DNA of 64,000 bases, from NCBI GenBank assembly GCA_965224785.1, contig OZ245062.1, positions 682,001 to 746,000 on the forward strand, in the 5' to 3' direction. This DNA comes from JALSNL01 sp036479585 (GTDB lineage: Bacteria; Bacteroidota; Ignavibacteria; Ignavibacteriales; Melioribacteraceae). A program made the position numbers and the translations under genes. Of this stretch, positions 18,172-27,632 are shown in pieces (position 1 is the stretch's first letter; every line of letters begins with the position of its first letter). The notes beneath the pieces were generated by a model, which was not told the origin of the DNA, did no database searches, and saw only the letters and a list, made by a program, of their open reading frames with translations.

Positions 18172-19797
18172 ATGCGAAATAAGAAAAAAGTAAAATACAT
18201 TTTTGTAACTGGCGGAGTTGTTTCTTCTTTGGGTAAAGGCATAACTGCTGCCTCTCTTGGTTTACTTTTAAAACAACGTGGTTATAGTGTAACTATTCAA
18301 AAATTTGATCCTTATATTAATGTTGATCCGGGAACTATGAGTCCCTTTCAACATGGCGAAGTTTATGTTACAGATGATGGAGCTGAGGCTGATTTAGATC
18401 TTGGACATTACGAAAGATTTTTAGATGTGGATATGTCCAAAGCCAACAATACAACTACTGGACAAGTATATTACGAAGTTATCTCTAAAGAAAGACGTGG
18501 TGATTATCTCGGAGCAACAGTTCAAGTTGTACCTCATATTACTGATGAAATTAAGAGACGAATGTTGCTGCTTTCCAAAAGTAATAAGTACGATATTATT
18601 ATTACTGAAATTGGCGGGACAGTTGGAGATATTGAAAGTCTTCCTTTTATGGAATCGATGAGACAATTGATGTTGGAACTTGGCAGAAAAAATGCAATCA
18701 ATATTCATGTTACACTTGTTCCATATATAAAATCAGCTGGAGAGTTAAAAACTAAACCAACGCAACACGCTGTAAAAGCATTGCTAGAACTTGGCGTTCA
18801 ACCAAATATTCTAGTCTGTCGTTCGGAGGTGGAACTATCGCAAGAAATAAGAAATAAAATTGGTCTATTTTGTAACGTAGAACCAAAGTCAGTTATTTCT
18901 GCTTTTGATTGTCCAACAATTTATGAAGTTCCTTTAAATTTATTTGAGCAAAAATTTGATAGAATTGTATTAAAAAAATTAAGACTACCTGAGTTAAATG
19001 TAGAGTTAGATCAATGGCGAAGTTTTGTGAATGAAATTAAAAATCCACAAGGTACTGTTAACATTGCTGTTTGTGGCAAATATGCCGAATACCCTGAAGC
19101 ATATAAAAGTATCTCAGAAGCTTTCATACATTCTGGAGCAGAGAATAATGTTAAGGTAAATGTTTTATTTATTAATGTAGAAAAATTTGAAAAACGTAAA
19201 CCAGAAAATTTACTAAAAGGAATAGACGGAGTGTTAGTTCCCGGAGGTTTTGGTGAAAGAGGAATTGAAGGTAAATTAATTGCAATTAAATATGCAAGAG
19301 AAAATAATATTCCATTTTTTGGTATTTGTCTTGGTTTACAAACAGCAGTAATTGAGTTTTCTAGAAATGTACTTGGAATTAAAAAAGCAAATAGTTCAGA
19401 GTTTGTAAAAAATCAATATAGTGTAATTCATATTATGCACGATCAAAAAAGTGTAAAAGAAAAAGGTGGCACAATGCGGCTAGGTGCTTACCCTTGTGTA
19501 ATTGCAAAAGGGACTAAAACAAAAAGTGCATACAAAAAAACTAAAATATCTGAAAGACATAGACATAGATATGAAGTGAACAATAAGTATAGAAAAGATT
19601 TAGAGAAAAATGGAATGATAATGAGCGGTACTTCGCCAGATGGAAATTTGGTGGAGATTATTGAACTGGAAGATCATCCTTGGTTTGTTGCATGCCAGTT
19701 TCATCCAGAACTTAAATCTCGAGCAACAAATGCCCATCCACTATTTAGAGAATTTGTAAAAGCATCCCTAAAATATTCTAAAGGAAAAGAACAATAG
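18172..19797 (+). CDS. pyrG: CTP synthase
   Basis: Glutamine-dependent CTP synthase (UTP to CTP). The N-terminal synthase domain opens with KYIFVTGGVVSSLGKGI and ITAASLG. The C-terminal class I glutaminase domain has the nucleophile Cys in FGICLGLQ and the His-Glu pair in FHPELKS. With the ATG at 18172 the protein is 541 residues, the normal family size. An upstream TTG (18154) has no ribosome-binding site, whereas AAGG precedes the ATG. The next gene begins at the base after the stop, so the TPR protein is likely co-transcribed. Confidence 0.97.
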   Translation: MRNKKKVKYIFVTGGVVSSLGKGITAASLGLLLKQRGYSVTIQKFDPYINVDPGTMSPFQHGEVYVTDDGAEADLDLGHYERFLDVDMSKANNTTTGQVYYEVISKERRGDYLGATVQVVPHITDEIKRRMLLLSKSNKYDIIITEIGGTVGDIESLPFMESMRQLMLELGRKNAINIHVTLVPYIKSAGELKTKPTQHAVKALLELGVQPNILVCRSEVELSQEIRNKIGLFCNVEPKSVISAFDCPTIYEVPLNLFEQKFDRIVLKKLRLPELNVELDQWRSFVNEIKNPQGTVNIAVCGKYAEYPEAYKSISEAFIHSGAENNVKVNVLFINVEKFEKRKPENLLKGIDGVLVPGGFGERGIEGKLIAIKYARENNIPFFGICLGLQTAVIEFSRNVLGIKKANSSEFVKNQYSVIHIMHDQKSVKEKGGTMRLGAYPCVIAKGTKTKSAYKKTKISERHRHRYEVNNKYRKDLEKNGMIMSGTSPDGNLVEIIELEDHPWFVACQFHPELKSRATNAHPLFREFVKASLKYSKGKEQ

Positions 19798-21315
19798 GTG
19801 AATAATAAACTAATATATATATTCATAATTTTATTTTCTTCAGTCCTAAATTATGGGCAATCTTCAAAAAATAATTATAATAGTTTTTTGAATGAAAGCG
19901 AAGAGTTAGCATACCATTTTAATTTTGATGCCTCACGAGTTCTGATATTAAAAGCTATTGACATACAACCAGAAAATCCAAAAGCTTATCATCACCTTTC
20001 TAGGCACTACCTTTGGTATTATCTAGGGAGTAAAAATATTTCCGAGTACTATAAATTTCTTGGCTATTCGGATTCGGCACTAACTAGGGCTGAAAGATTA
20101 GAAGATATAAATTCTGATGATGCCCAAAATCTATATTTGTTGGGCAATATATTTAAGCAAAGATCAATGGCTTATGCAGAAAACCATAAAACAATGGATG
20201 CTTTTTGGGCGGCAAGAGATGCAGTAGGTTATTATGAAGATGTATTAGATGTATCTCCAACTCATTTTTCTGCTTATGGAGGTATTGGAATTTTTGAATA
20301 TGCTTTGAGTTTTATCCCTTCCTTTATTCAATGGGCTTTACCAGTTACAGGGCTTTCCGCAGATAAAAATGAAGGTTTTGCAAAACTAGAAAAAGCTTAT
20401 AAAAATGGAAATGATGATAAAGTTGAATATATGTTTCACATAGCAAAACTTTTTGATGAACATTTAGCAGATTATGGTAAAGCAATATCTATCCTTGAAA
20501 GTTTGGTCTCAACTTATCCAGAGAATTCACTTTTCCATTATCAACTTGGTTTAGAATTTATAAAATTAAAAAATCTTGATAAAGCAAAAATAGAGATGGA
20601 AAAAGTAATAGAAATAAATCATCCGAAATTTGCTCAAACAAATTCTTTTGCAAATTTTTTAATAGGTGACATATATTTTTATCAAAATCAGTTTGATAAA
20701 GCTATAGAGTTTTATCTAAATTTTTTAAATTCATCCAAGACTATTGATTATACTGGAATTGCTTCACTGCGTGTTGCACTTTGTTATCACTTTAGTGAAG
20801 AAGAAGGAAATACTGAGGCTTATAGAAGATATCTGAAATTAGCTTCAAATGGAAATTTAGAAATTGAAGATGATGTTTATGCGGATGAAGAAAGTAAACT
20901 TTTATTAAAGTACGGAGTTACAAAGCAAAAAGAAAACTTAATTAAATTAGAAAATATATATAACATTGGTAAGTATGATGATGTTATTTCCAACTTTACA
21001 AAAAAAAGAAATTCATTTCAAGATGTAGAAATGAGAGGGTTGGCGCTTCTTTATTTAAGTAGTTCTTTGATTGAAAAAATGAAATTAGTAGAAGCACAAA
21101 AAATTGCTGAAGAAATTATTTCGCTAGAAGTAAATAGAAATAAATGGATAAAACCAATGGCTTTGTTTAATCTGGCAAAAATAAAATACAAACAAAAAGA
21201 TTATTATAGAATAGAGGGACCATTAGTAGAAGCTGAAGATGCAAACGAATTTGGTAAGCAAAATTTAATACAATCCTATATAAATGGATTAAGAAGAAAA
21301 GTTAAGCAAAAATAA
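19798..21315 (+). CDS. Secreted or periplasmic TPR-repeat protein
   Basis: Protein of 505 residues with an N-terminal signal peptide (about 1-20, LIYIFIILFSSVLNYGQ). The rest is helical with tetratricopeptide-like repeats, clearest around 30-60, 205-260 and 285-320 (ALCYHFSEEEGN region), typical of protein-protein interaction scaffolds. It starts with GTG immediately after the pyrG stop and is followed 21 bases later by purN, so it sits inside a nucleotide-synthesis gene run without an obvious metabolic link. The function is not recognisable. Confidence 0.7.
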   Translation: MNNKLIYIFIILFSSVLNYGQSSKNNYNSFLNESEELAYHFNFDASRVLILKAIDIQPENPKAYHHLSRHYLWYYLGSKNISEYYKFLGYSDSALTRAERLEDINSDDAQNLYLLGNIFKQRSMAYAENHKTMDAFWAARDAVGYYEDVLDVSPTHFSAYGGIGIFEYALSFIPSFIQWALPVTGLSADKNEGFAKLEKAYKNGNDDKVEYMFHIAKLFDEHLADYGKAISILESLVSTYPENSLFHYQLGLEFIKLKNLDKAKIEMEKVIEINHPKFAQTNSFANFLIGDIYFYQNQFDKAIEFYLNFLNSSKTIDYTGIASLRVALCYHFSEEEGNTEAYRRYLKLASNGNLEIEDDVYADEESKLLLKYGVTKQKENLIKLENIYNIGKYDDVISNFTKKRNSFQDVEMRGLALLYLSSSLIEKMKLVEAQKIAEEIISLEVNRNKWIKPMALFNLAKIKYKQKDYYRIEGPLVEAEDANEFGKQNLIQSYINGLRRKVKQK

Positions 21316-21336
21316 AATCTAAAAGTAAATTTACAA

Positions 21337-21921
21337 ATGTTAAATATTGCAGTTTTTGTTTCAGGGCAGGGATCAAATCTAAAAGCAATTTTAAAAGAAA
21401 TTGATTCGGGACGGCTAAGTGTAAAAATAAAAGCAGTAGTTAGTAACGTTAAAAAATGTGGGGCAATTGAATTTGCAACTAGCAAAAATATCCCAGTTTT
21501 TATTATTGCTGATAATGGCAATGGAGAATCAGTTACTTTTACAAAATTAAGTCAAATATTTTTCCAACTAGAAGTTGACTTAATAGTACTTGCTGGATTC
21601 CTAAAAAAAATCCCTAACGAATTTGTATCAGTATTTGTAAATAAAATTATAAATATTCATCCGGCATTATTACCTAAATATGGTGGGAAAGGGATGTACG
21701 GAGCAAATGTACACAAAGCAGTTTTTGAAGCTCAAGAAAAAATAAGTGGAGCAACTGTCCATTTTGTTAATAAAATTTATGATGATGGAAAAATAATTGA
21801 ACAAAGATCAGTTGATATTACAGATGTAAAATCTCCAACTGAAATAGCAGAAAGAGTTTTGAAAATTGAACATGAATTATTGCCCGATGTAATCAAAAAA
21901 ATTGCAAAAGGTACACTTTAG
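21337..21921 (+). CDS. purN: Phosphoribosylglycinamide formyltransferase
   Basis: Third step of de novo purine synthesis: transfers formyl from 10-formyl-THF to GAR. The protein has 194 residues, the family norm. Visible motifs are FVSGQGSNL near the N-terminus (phosphate binding), the catalytic Asn106 and His108 in NIHPALLP, and Asp149 in YDDGKI. The purH gene follows 50 bases later, so two folate-dependent formyl transfers of the pathway are side by side. Confidence 0.95.
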   Translation: MLNIAVFVSGQGSNLKAILKEIDSGRLSVKIKAVVSNVKKCGAIEFATSKNIPVFIIADNGNGESVTFTKLSQIFFQLEVDLIVLAGFLKKIPNEFVSVFVNKIINIHPALLPKYGGKGMYGANVHKAVFEAQEKISGATVHFVNKIYDDGKIIEQRSVDITDVKSPTEIAERVLKIEHELLPDVIKKIAKGTL

Positions 21922-21971
21922 TCTTTGCAGAATTAAGAACATAATAAATTTTAAAATAGAAGAAATAAACA

Positions 21972-23483
21972 TTGAAAAAATTAGCATTAATTAGTGTATC
22001 GAACAAAGAGAACCTAAAGTATCTAGGTGAAAATTTAATTAAGAATAATTATGAAATACTTGCAACTGGAAATACAGCAAAGTTGCTAAGAGATAATGAT
22101 ATCAGTTGTATTGATGTTTCTGACTATACTGGTTTCCCTGAAGTTTTTTCAGGTAGAGTAAAAACATTACATCCAAAAATATTTGGAAGCATTCTTTACA
22201 GAAGAAATAACCAAGATGATATTTTGCAAGCAGAAAAAAATGATATTTCTTCTATAGATATTGTGTGTGTTAATCTTTATCCTTTTGCGGATGTAGTTAA
22301 TACTGATGTGGATGAACAAACAAAAATTGAAAATATTGATATTGGTGGACCAAGTTTAATAAGAGCTGCAGCTAAAAACTTTAAGGATGTTTCGGTTCTT
22401 ACAAATCCGGATCAATACGAAGATTTTGTTAAAGAATTAAATCAATCAAATATTTCTATTGAAGTTAGAAAAAAACTAGCTACTGAAGCGTTTGCACACA
22501 CAGCAAATTACGATAGACTAATTGCAGATTTCTTTGAAAAACAAATTGGTGAAGAGAATAAAACAATTCGTTTTAATTTTCCGTTAAGTAGAAAATTACG
22601 TTATGGAGAAAATCCTCATCAAGAAGCTTTTGTGTATGGAAATTTTGATGAACATTATGAAGTTTTGCACGGCAAAGAATTATCATATAATAATATTATT
22701 GATTTAGAAGCAGCAGTAAATTTGGTATATGACTTAGATGAGTTTTCTTGTTCAATTATTAAGCACACAAATCCTTGTGGAGTTGCGACGTCCGCAAGTG
22801 TGTTGGAAGCTTATACCAAGGCACTTTCGGGAGATCCGGTTTCTGCGTTTGGTGGTATTGTTGCTTTTAATAATGAAGTAAATGTTGAAGCTGCAAGAAA
22901 GTTAAATGAAATATTTACTGAAGTTATTTGTGCTCCATCATTTAGTGATGAAGCTTTAGAACTATTACAAAAGAAAAAAAATAGAAGACTGGTGAAAGTT
23001 TTACCAACTAAAAATATTGTGAAGTACAATGTTAAATCAGCTAGTGGCGGATTGATAATTCAAGAAAATGATTCTTCTATTTTCCCGACTGATTATAAAA
23101 CTGTAACACAGAAAAATTTAACCGATGATGAATTAATAAACCTTAAATTTGCATGGACAGTTTGCAAGCATACAAAATCCAATACAATTGTTTTTGTAAA
23201 AGATATGAAAGCAATAGGAGTTGGTGCTGGGCAAATGTCGAGAATAGATTCATCAAAAATCGCAGTTCAGAAAGCGATGGAACACGGACACAATCTTGAA
23301 GGCTCGGTTGCAGCTTCTGATGCTTTTTTCCCTTTTGCGGATGGAGTTGAGGAAATTGCAAAAAATGGAATAACAGCTATAGTTCAGCCTGGCGGTTCTA
23401 TTAGAGATGAAGAAGTTATTGAAGCAGCAAACAGTTTTAATGTTTCAATGATTTTTACGGGTATAAGAAATTTTAAACACTAA
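21972..23483 (+). CDS. purH: Bifunctional AICAR formyltransferase / IMP cyclohydrolase
   Basis: Last two steps of de novo IMP synthesis in one 503-residue protein. The N-terminal MGS-like cyclohydrolase domain (LALISVSNKENL, then FSGRVKTLHPKI) occupies about 1-190. The AICAR transformylase domain follows with the Lys-His motif in IKHTNPCGVA. The size is normal. The start is TTG with an AGAAG-like ribosome-binding site upstream. Probably co-transcribed with purN, and only eight bases separate it from mreB. Confidence 0.96.
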   Translation: MKKLALISVSNKENLKYLGENLIKNNYEILATGNTAKLLRDNDISCIDVSDYTGFPEVFSGRVKTLHPKIFGSILYRRNNQDDILQAEKNDISSIDIVCVNLYPFADVVNTDVDEQTKIENIDIGGPSLIRAAAKNFKDVSVLTNPDQYEDFVKELNQSNISIEVRKKLATEAFAHTANYDRLIADFFEKQIGEENKTIRFNFPLSRKLRYGENPHQEAFVYGNFDEHYEVLHGKELSYNNIIDLEAAVNLVYDLDEFSCSIIKHTNPCGVATSASVLEAYTKALSGDPVSAFGGIVAFNNEVNVEAARKLNEIFTEVICAPSFSDEALELLQKKKNRRLVKVLPTKNIVKYNVKSASGGLIIQENDSSIFPTDYKTVTQKNLTDDELINLKFAWTVCKHTKSNTIVFVKDMKAIGVGAGQMSRIDSSKIAVQKAMEHGHNLEGSVAASDAFFPFADGVEEIAKNGITAIVQPGGSIRDEEVIEAANSFNVSMIFTGIRNFKH

Positions 23484-23491
23484 GAGGAAGT

Positions 23492-24517
23492 ATGGGATTA
23501 TTCGATTTTTTATCAACAGATATAGCAATGGATTTAGGAACAGCTAATACTTTAATTTATATTAAAGGAAAGGGTATTGTGCTAAATGAGCCTTCTATTG
23601 TTGCGTTTAATAGAAATACAAAAAAAATAATTGCTCTTGGGAATCAAGCTAAAGAAATGTTAGGAAGGGAACATAAACAAATTCGTGTTTCCCGACCAAT
23701 GAGAGATGGAGTGATTGCGGATTTTGAAATTGCAGAAGGAATGATACGAGCATTTATTAAAAAAGCGAGTCGTGGTGCATTTTCTGCAAGACGAATTGTT
23801 GTTGCTGTTCCGAGTGGTGTAACTGAAGTTGAAAAAAGAGCTGTACGAGATAGTGCTGAACATGCGGGTGCAAAAGAAGTTCACTTAATTGCCGAACCTA
23901 TGGCTGCTGCTATTGGAGTTGGTATAGATGTAAGTGCACCAGTTGGAAATATGATTTTAGATATTGGTGGTGGTACAACTGAGATTGCTGTTATTGCATT
24001 AGATGGAATTGTGAATGAGGAATCTTTAAGAATTGCTGGAGATGAAATGAACAATGCAATCATTCAATTTTTCAAAAAGAATTACAATCTATTAATTGGT
24101 GAACGAACTGGTGAATCAATAAAATGTCAAGTTGGTTCTGCTGTACCTCTTAAAGAAGAAATTACAATTCAAGTAAAAGGTAGAGATTTGGTTGGTGGAA
24201 TTCCTAAAACTGTTGAAGTTAGTTCAGTTGAAATTAGAGATGCACTTAACGAAAATATTACACAAATTGTAGAAGGTGTAAAGCAAACATTAGAAAGAAC
24301 TCCTCCAGAACTTTCTGCAGATATTTTAGATAGAGGTGTTATGATTACTGGCGGCGGAGCTTTGTTAAAAGGTTTAGATGAAAGAATAAGAATGGAAACT
24401 AATTTACCAGTTCATATTGCTGAAGATCCGTTAGAAGCCGTTGTTAAAGGGGCTGGCAAAGCAATAGAAAATATGAACAAATATTCAAAAGTGTTTATTC
24501 GTAAAAGAAGTTACTAA
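23492..24517 (+). CDS. mreB: Rod shape-determining protein MreB
   Basis: Actin-like cytoskeletal ATPase of 341 residues that organises the cell-elongation machinery on the inner face of the membrane. The phosphate-1 loop AMDLGTANT, the phosphate-2 block LDIGGGTTE and the adenosine block ITGGGALLKG are all present. First gene of the operon mreB-mreC-mreD-mrdA-rodA, with the mreC ATG overlapping its stop by one base. Presence implies rod-shaped cells. Confidence 0.98.
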   Translation: MGLFDFLSTDIAMDLGTANTLIYIKGKGIVLNEPSIVAFNRNTKKIIALGNQAKEMLGREHKQIRVSRPMRDGVIADFEIAEGMIRAFIKKASRGAFSARRIVVAVPSGVTEVEKRAVRDSAEHAGAKEVHLIAEPMAAAIGVGIDVSAPVGNMILDIGGGTTEIAVIALDGIVNEESLRIAGDEMNNAIIQFFKKNYNLLIGERTGESIKCQVGSAVPLKEEITIQVKGRDLVGGIPKTVEVSSVEIRDALNENITQIVEGVKQTLERTPPELSADILDRGVMITGGGALLKGLDERIRMETNLPVHIAEDPLEAVVKGAGKAIENMNKYSKVFIRKRSY

Positions 24518-25359
24518 TGCCAAGTTTTTTAATTCAATTATTAAGTAAGTTCAAGGAGTTTATTGTTCTTACTACTCTCCTTATTCTAAGCCTGATTCTT
24601 ATATCTCTAAACGAAAATTCCAATATTAGAACTCTAAAATTATTTGCACTCGGTAGCTTCGGAAGTATCAATTCTTTGGTTACAAATATTGGTGGCTATT
24701 TTGAGAACACAAAATATTTAAGTGAGCTTGAACAAAAAAATGCGAAACTTATGTTAGAGGTAAATCAGTTAAAAGAATTTGCTTTGGAGAACAGAGAATT
24801 AAAAAATTTGTTGTTGTTTAAAGAGACTACGAATGAAGAAATAATTCCAGCTAAAATTATTTCAAGATTAGTTTCAAAAGTAAACGGGTACTTTATAATT
24901 TCTAAAGGAAAAGTTGATGGAGTTGAAAGTGGTATGCCAATTCTTACAGTTGATGGATTGGTTGGTATAGTTCACGAAGTACTTGATAATTATTCAACTG
25001 TTAGAACTTTTGAAAACAGCTTATTTAAATTGGCAGTAAAAGATCAGCGAAGTAACGTAACGGGTGTTCTAAATTGGGATGGAAAAAATTTAATTATAAA
25101 AAATGTTCCCACAACAAATGATGTGGAGATTGGAGATAGAATTGTTGTCTCTGAATTAAGCTCAATAATTCCACCTTCAATTCCGATTGGTATTGTTGCC
25201 GATAAAGAATCAACAGTTTCTGGTTTGTTGAGTAATATTATTGTACAACCATTTGCAAAGTTAATCTCATTAAAAAATGTTTTAATATTAAAAACAGATT
25301 TTAACAATCAATTAGATTCACTTGAAAATAATTTGAAAGGTGAGCTTAATAAAAACTAA
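24517..25359 (+). CDS. mreC: Rod shape-determining protein MreC
   Basis: Bitopic elongasome protein of 280 residues: a short cytoplasmic tail, one transmembrane helix (about 14-34), a coiled coil (about 65-95, LEQKNAKLMLEVNQLKE), and the periplasmic double beta-barrel (about 105-260; SKGKVDGVESGMPILTVDGLVG). It links MreB filaments to PBP2 and RodA. Overlaps mreB by one base and mreD by 20 bases, so translation is coupled. Confidence 0.95.
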   Translation: MPSFLIQLLSKFKEFIVLTTLLILSLILISLNENSNIRTLKLFALGSFGSINSLVTNIGGYFENTKYLSELEQKNAKLMLEVNQLKEFALENRELKNLLLFKETTNEEIIPAKIISRLVSKVNGYFIISKGKVDGVESGMPILTVDGLVGIVHEVLDNYSTVRTFENSLFKLAVKDQRSNVTGVLNWDGKNLIIKNVPTTNDVEIGDRIVVSELSSIIPPSIPIGIVADKESTVSGLLSNIIVQPFAKLISLKNVLILKTDFNNQLDSLENNLKGELNKN

Positions 25360-25837
25360 ACACTACATATTGCCAATTTTAATTTTCTTTCCATTGGTTA
25401 TTTTGCAATTAACTGTAGTTCCTTTTATTTCTCTTGGAAGTATAATCCCAAATTTAATTGTAATTCTTCTTGTTTATTTTACAATTAAAAATGGACAAGT
25501 TTATGGAACAATACTGGGCTCTATATTTGGATTACTTTTTGATATTGTCTCCGGAGGTATTATTGGAACTGCAATGTTTTCTATGACGCTAAGTGGATTT
25601 ATTGCCGGATATTTTTATAGTGAAAATAAAATTGAGATTCCTTCTACTGTAATGTTTATTCTAATTGTATTTATTTGTTCGTTTGTAAATTCATTTGTTT
25701 TTTTACTGCTATCTTCATCAGAAATTAAACTTACTATTTCTCATTTAGTATTAGAACAAGGTGTTTTGCCAGCTATATTTACGGCAACCATTAGTTTACC
25801 TCTTTTACTTTTTAATCAAAAGAAAAAATACTTATGA
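25340..25837 (+). CDS. mreD: Rod shape-determining protein MreD
   Basis: Integral membrane protein of 165 residues with about five hydrophobic helices and the family-typical PNLIVILLVYF and ILGSIFGLLFDIVSGGIIG blocks. Part of the elongasome with MreC. The GTG start lies inside mreC (20-base overlap) and its own end overlaps the PBP2 start by four bases (ATGA). The sequence is poorly conserved in general, but context and topology leave little doubt. Confidence 0.92.
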   Translation: MSLIKTKHYILPILIFFPLVILQLTVVPFISLGSIIPNLIVILLVYFTIKNGQVYGTILGSIFGLLFDIVSGGIIGTAMFSMTLSGFIAGYFYSENKIEIPSTVMFILIVFICSFVNSFVFLLLSSSEIKLTISHLVLEQGVLPAIFTATISLPLLLFNQKKKYL

Positions 25838-27621
25838 GTGATAAAGTATTTGGGTCTCCTCTTAGGAAGAAAATTATTTTTTCAGTATTAACAATTATCT
25901 TTGCAAGTTTTATTTTTCAATTGTTGAAGATGCAGATTATAGAACAAAAATCTTATGAAAAAAGATCAATAAATAATTCGATTAAAAGGAAAGTAATAAA
26001 TTCACCTAGAGGAATTTTTTTCGATAGAAATTTTAGCGTACTTATCAGTAATAAACCTTCTTACACAGTTGAAATAACACCTGCAATTTACGACACAAGT
26101 AAACAAAAAATTATTGAAAATATTTTGCATGAAGAGCCGAACTACATTACAAAGCTTTTACATAAGAAGAGAATTTACTCCAAACACTTACCACGAGTTA
26201 TAAAAAGAAATGTTCCGCTTAATGAAGTTGTTTGGTTTGAAGAACACGAAGAAGAAATACCCGGAGTGAAAATATCTGTGGAAATGCAAAGAGACTATTC
26301 TTTTGGAATAAATGGTTCTCATCTTTTTGGTTATCTGAGGGAAATAAATGCAAAGCAACTTAGAGCACGAAAAGACATCTATAATATGGGAGATTTTATT
26401 GGTATAAAAGGAATAGAAAGAATTTATGAAGAAAGTTTAAGAGGGAAAAATGGTTATCAATATATTCTTGTTGATTCAAGACGCAAAACAATTGGTAGAT
26501 ACCTAGAAGGTGAGAATGATAAAAAGCCAATAAAAGGAAATGATTTACTATTAACTATTGATTATGCAACTCAAAAAGTTGCAGAAAAAAAATTTGCTAA
26601 ACATAGAGGTTCACTAATTGCTATTGAACCAAGTACGGGAGAAATTCTTGCCTTTGTAAGTGCACCACAATTTAATTTAGAAGACTTCGCTTCTGTAACT
26701 TCTCGTAAGGCAATAGTGGCACTTAGCAATGATGAAAACAAACCCCTTTTTAATAGAGCTTCAAAATCAATCTATCCACCCGGTTCAACATACAAAATGA
26801 TTGCAGCCCTTGCAGCATTGGAGGAAGGCATAATAACAAAAGACTATTCAGTAAATTGCAAATGGGGTTATCAATATGGAAATAGATTTTTTAGATGCAC
26901 TCACAAACACAATTGGACAAATTTAATTAGTTCTATTGAAGAATCGTGTAATACTTATTATTACCAATTAATTTTAGAAATAGGTCTTGATCGTTGGGCA
27001 AAATATGGTAGGATGTTTGGGTTTGGAAAAAAAACTAATTTTGATCTAGAAAATGAATCTCCCGGAATTGTTCCTGATACTGAATATTATAATAGAGTAT
27101 ATGGGAAAAATAAATGGAGCAAAGGTACACTTTTAAGTTTAGGAATAGGACAAGGCGAATTAAGCGTTACAACTTTACAAATGGCACAATATATTTCTTT
27201 ACTTGCAAATTTTGGTAAGACAAAAACTCCTCATATAGTAAAAGCATATTTAGAAGGAAATCAAAATAAAGCTATACCATTAACCTTTGATGATGTAACT
27301 GTAGATATTAAAAAGAAAAATTTTGATATAATACGTGAGGGAATGTATAAGGTGGTTAATGGGAAAGAGGGAACGGCTGATAATATAAAACTAGCCAATA
27401 TAGCAATTGCTGGGAAGACTGGAACATCCCAAAACCCACACGGTAAAGACCACGCACTGTTTATTGGTTTTGCTCCGTTTGATAATCCTAAAATAGCTAT
27501 TGTTGTTTTGGTAGAAAACGTTGGTTTTGGTAGTACTTATGCTGCTCCAATTGCTAGAGATGTTATAAAAACTTATTTAGAACAATTTGATGAAAATAAC
27601 TTTACGGCATTTAATAATTAA
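25834..27621 (+). CDS. mrdA: Penicillin-binding protein 2 (class B transpeptidase of elongation)
   Basis: Monofunctional D,D-transpeptidase of 595 residues for lateral-wall synthesis. One transmembrane helix (about 14-32), a pedestal domain (NSPRGIFFDRN, GIKGIERIYEE), then the transpeptidase with PGSTYK (nucleophile Ser and Lys), the SCN motif in EESCNTYYY, and KTGTSQ. It works with RodA, whose gene is 11 bases downstream. Length and motifs are normal. Confidence 0.96.
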   Translation: MSDKVFGSPLRKKIIFSVLTIIFASFIFQLLKMQIIEQKSYEKRSINNSIKRKVINSPRGIFFDRNFSVLISNKPSYTVEITPAIYDTSKQKIIENILHEEPNYITKLLHKKRIYSKHLPRVIKRNVPLNEVVWFEEHEEEIPGVKISVEMQRDYSFGINGSHLFGYLREINAKQLRARKDIYNMGDFIGIKGIERIYEESLRGKNGYQYILVDSRRKTIGRYLEGENDKKPIKGNDLLLTIDYATQKVAEKKFAKHRGSLIAIEPSTGEILAFVSAPQFNLEDFASVTSRKAIVALSNDENKPLFNRASKSIYPPGSTYKMIAALAALEEGIITKDYSVNCKWGYQYGNRFFRCTHKHNWTNLISSIEESCNTYYYQLILEIGLDRWAKYGRMFGFGKKTNFDLENESPGIVPDTEYYNRVYGKNKWSKGTLLSLGIGQGELSVTTLQMAQYISLLANFGKTKTPHIVKAYLEGNQNKAIPLTFDDVTVDIKKKNFDIIREGMYKVVNGKEGTADNIKLANIAIAGKTGTSQNPHGKDHALFIGFAPFDNPKIAIVVLVENVGFGSTYAAPIARDVIKTYLEQFDENNFTAFNN

Positions 27622-27632
27622 GTGACAAATTT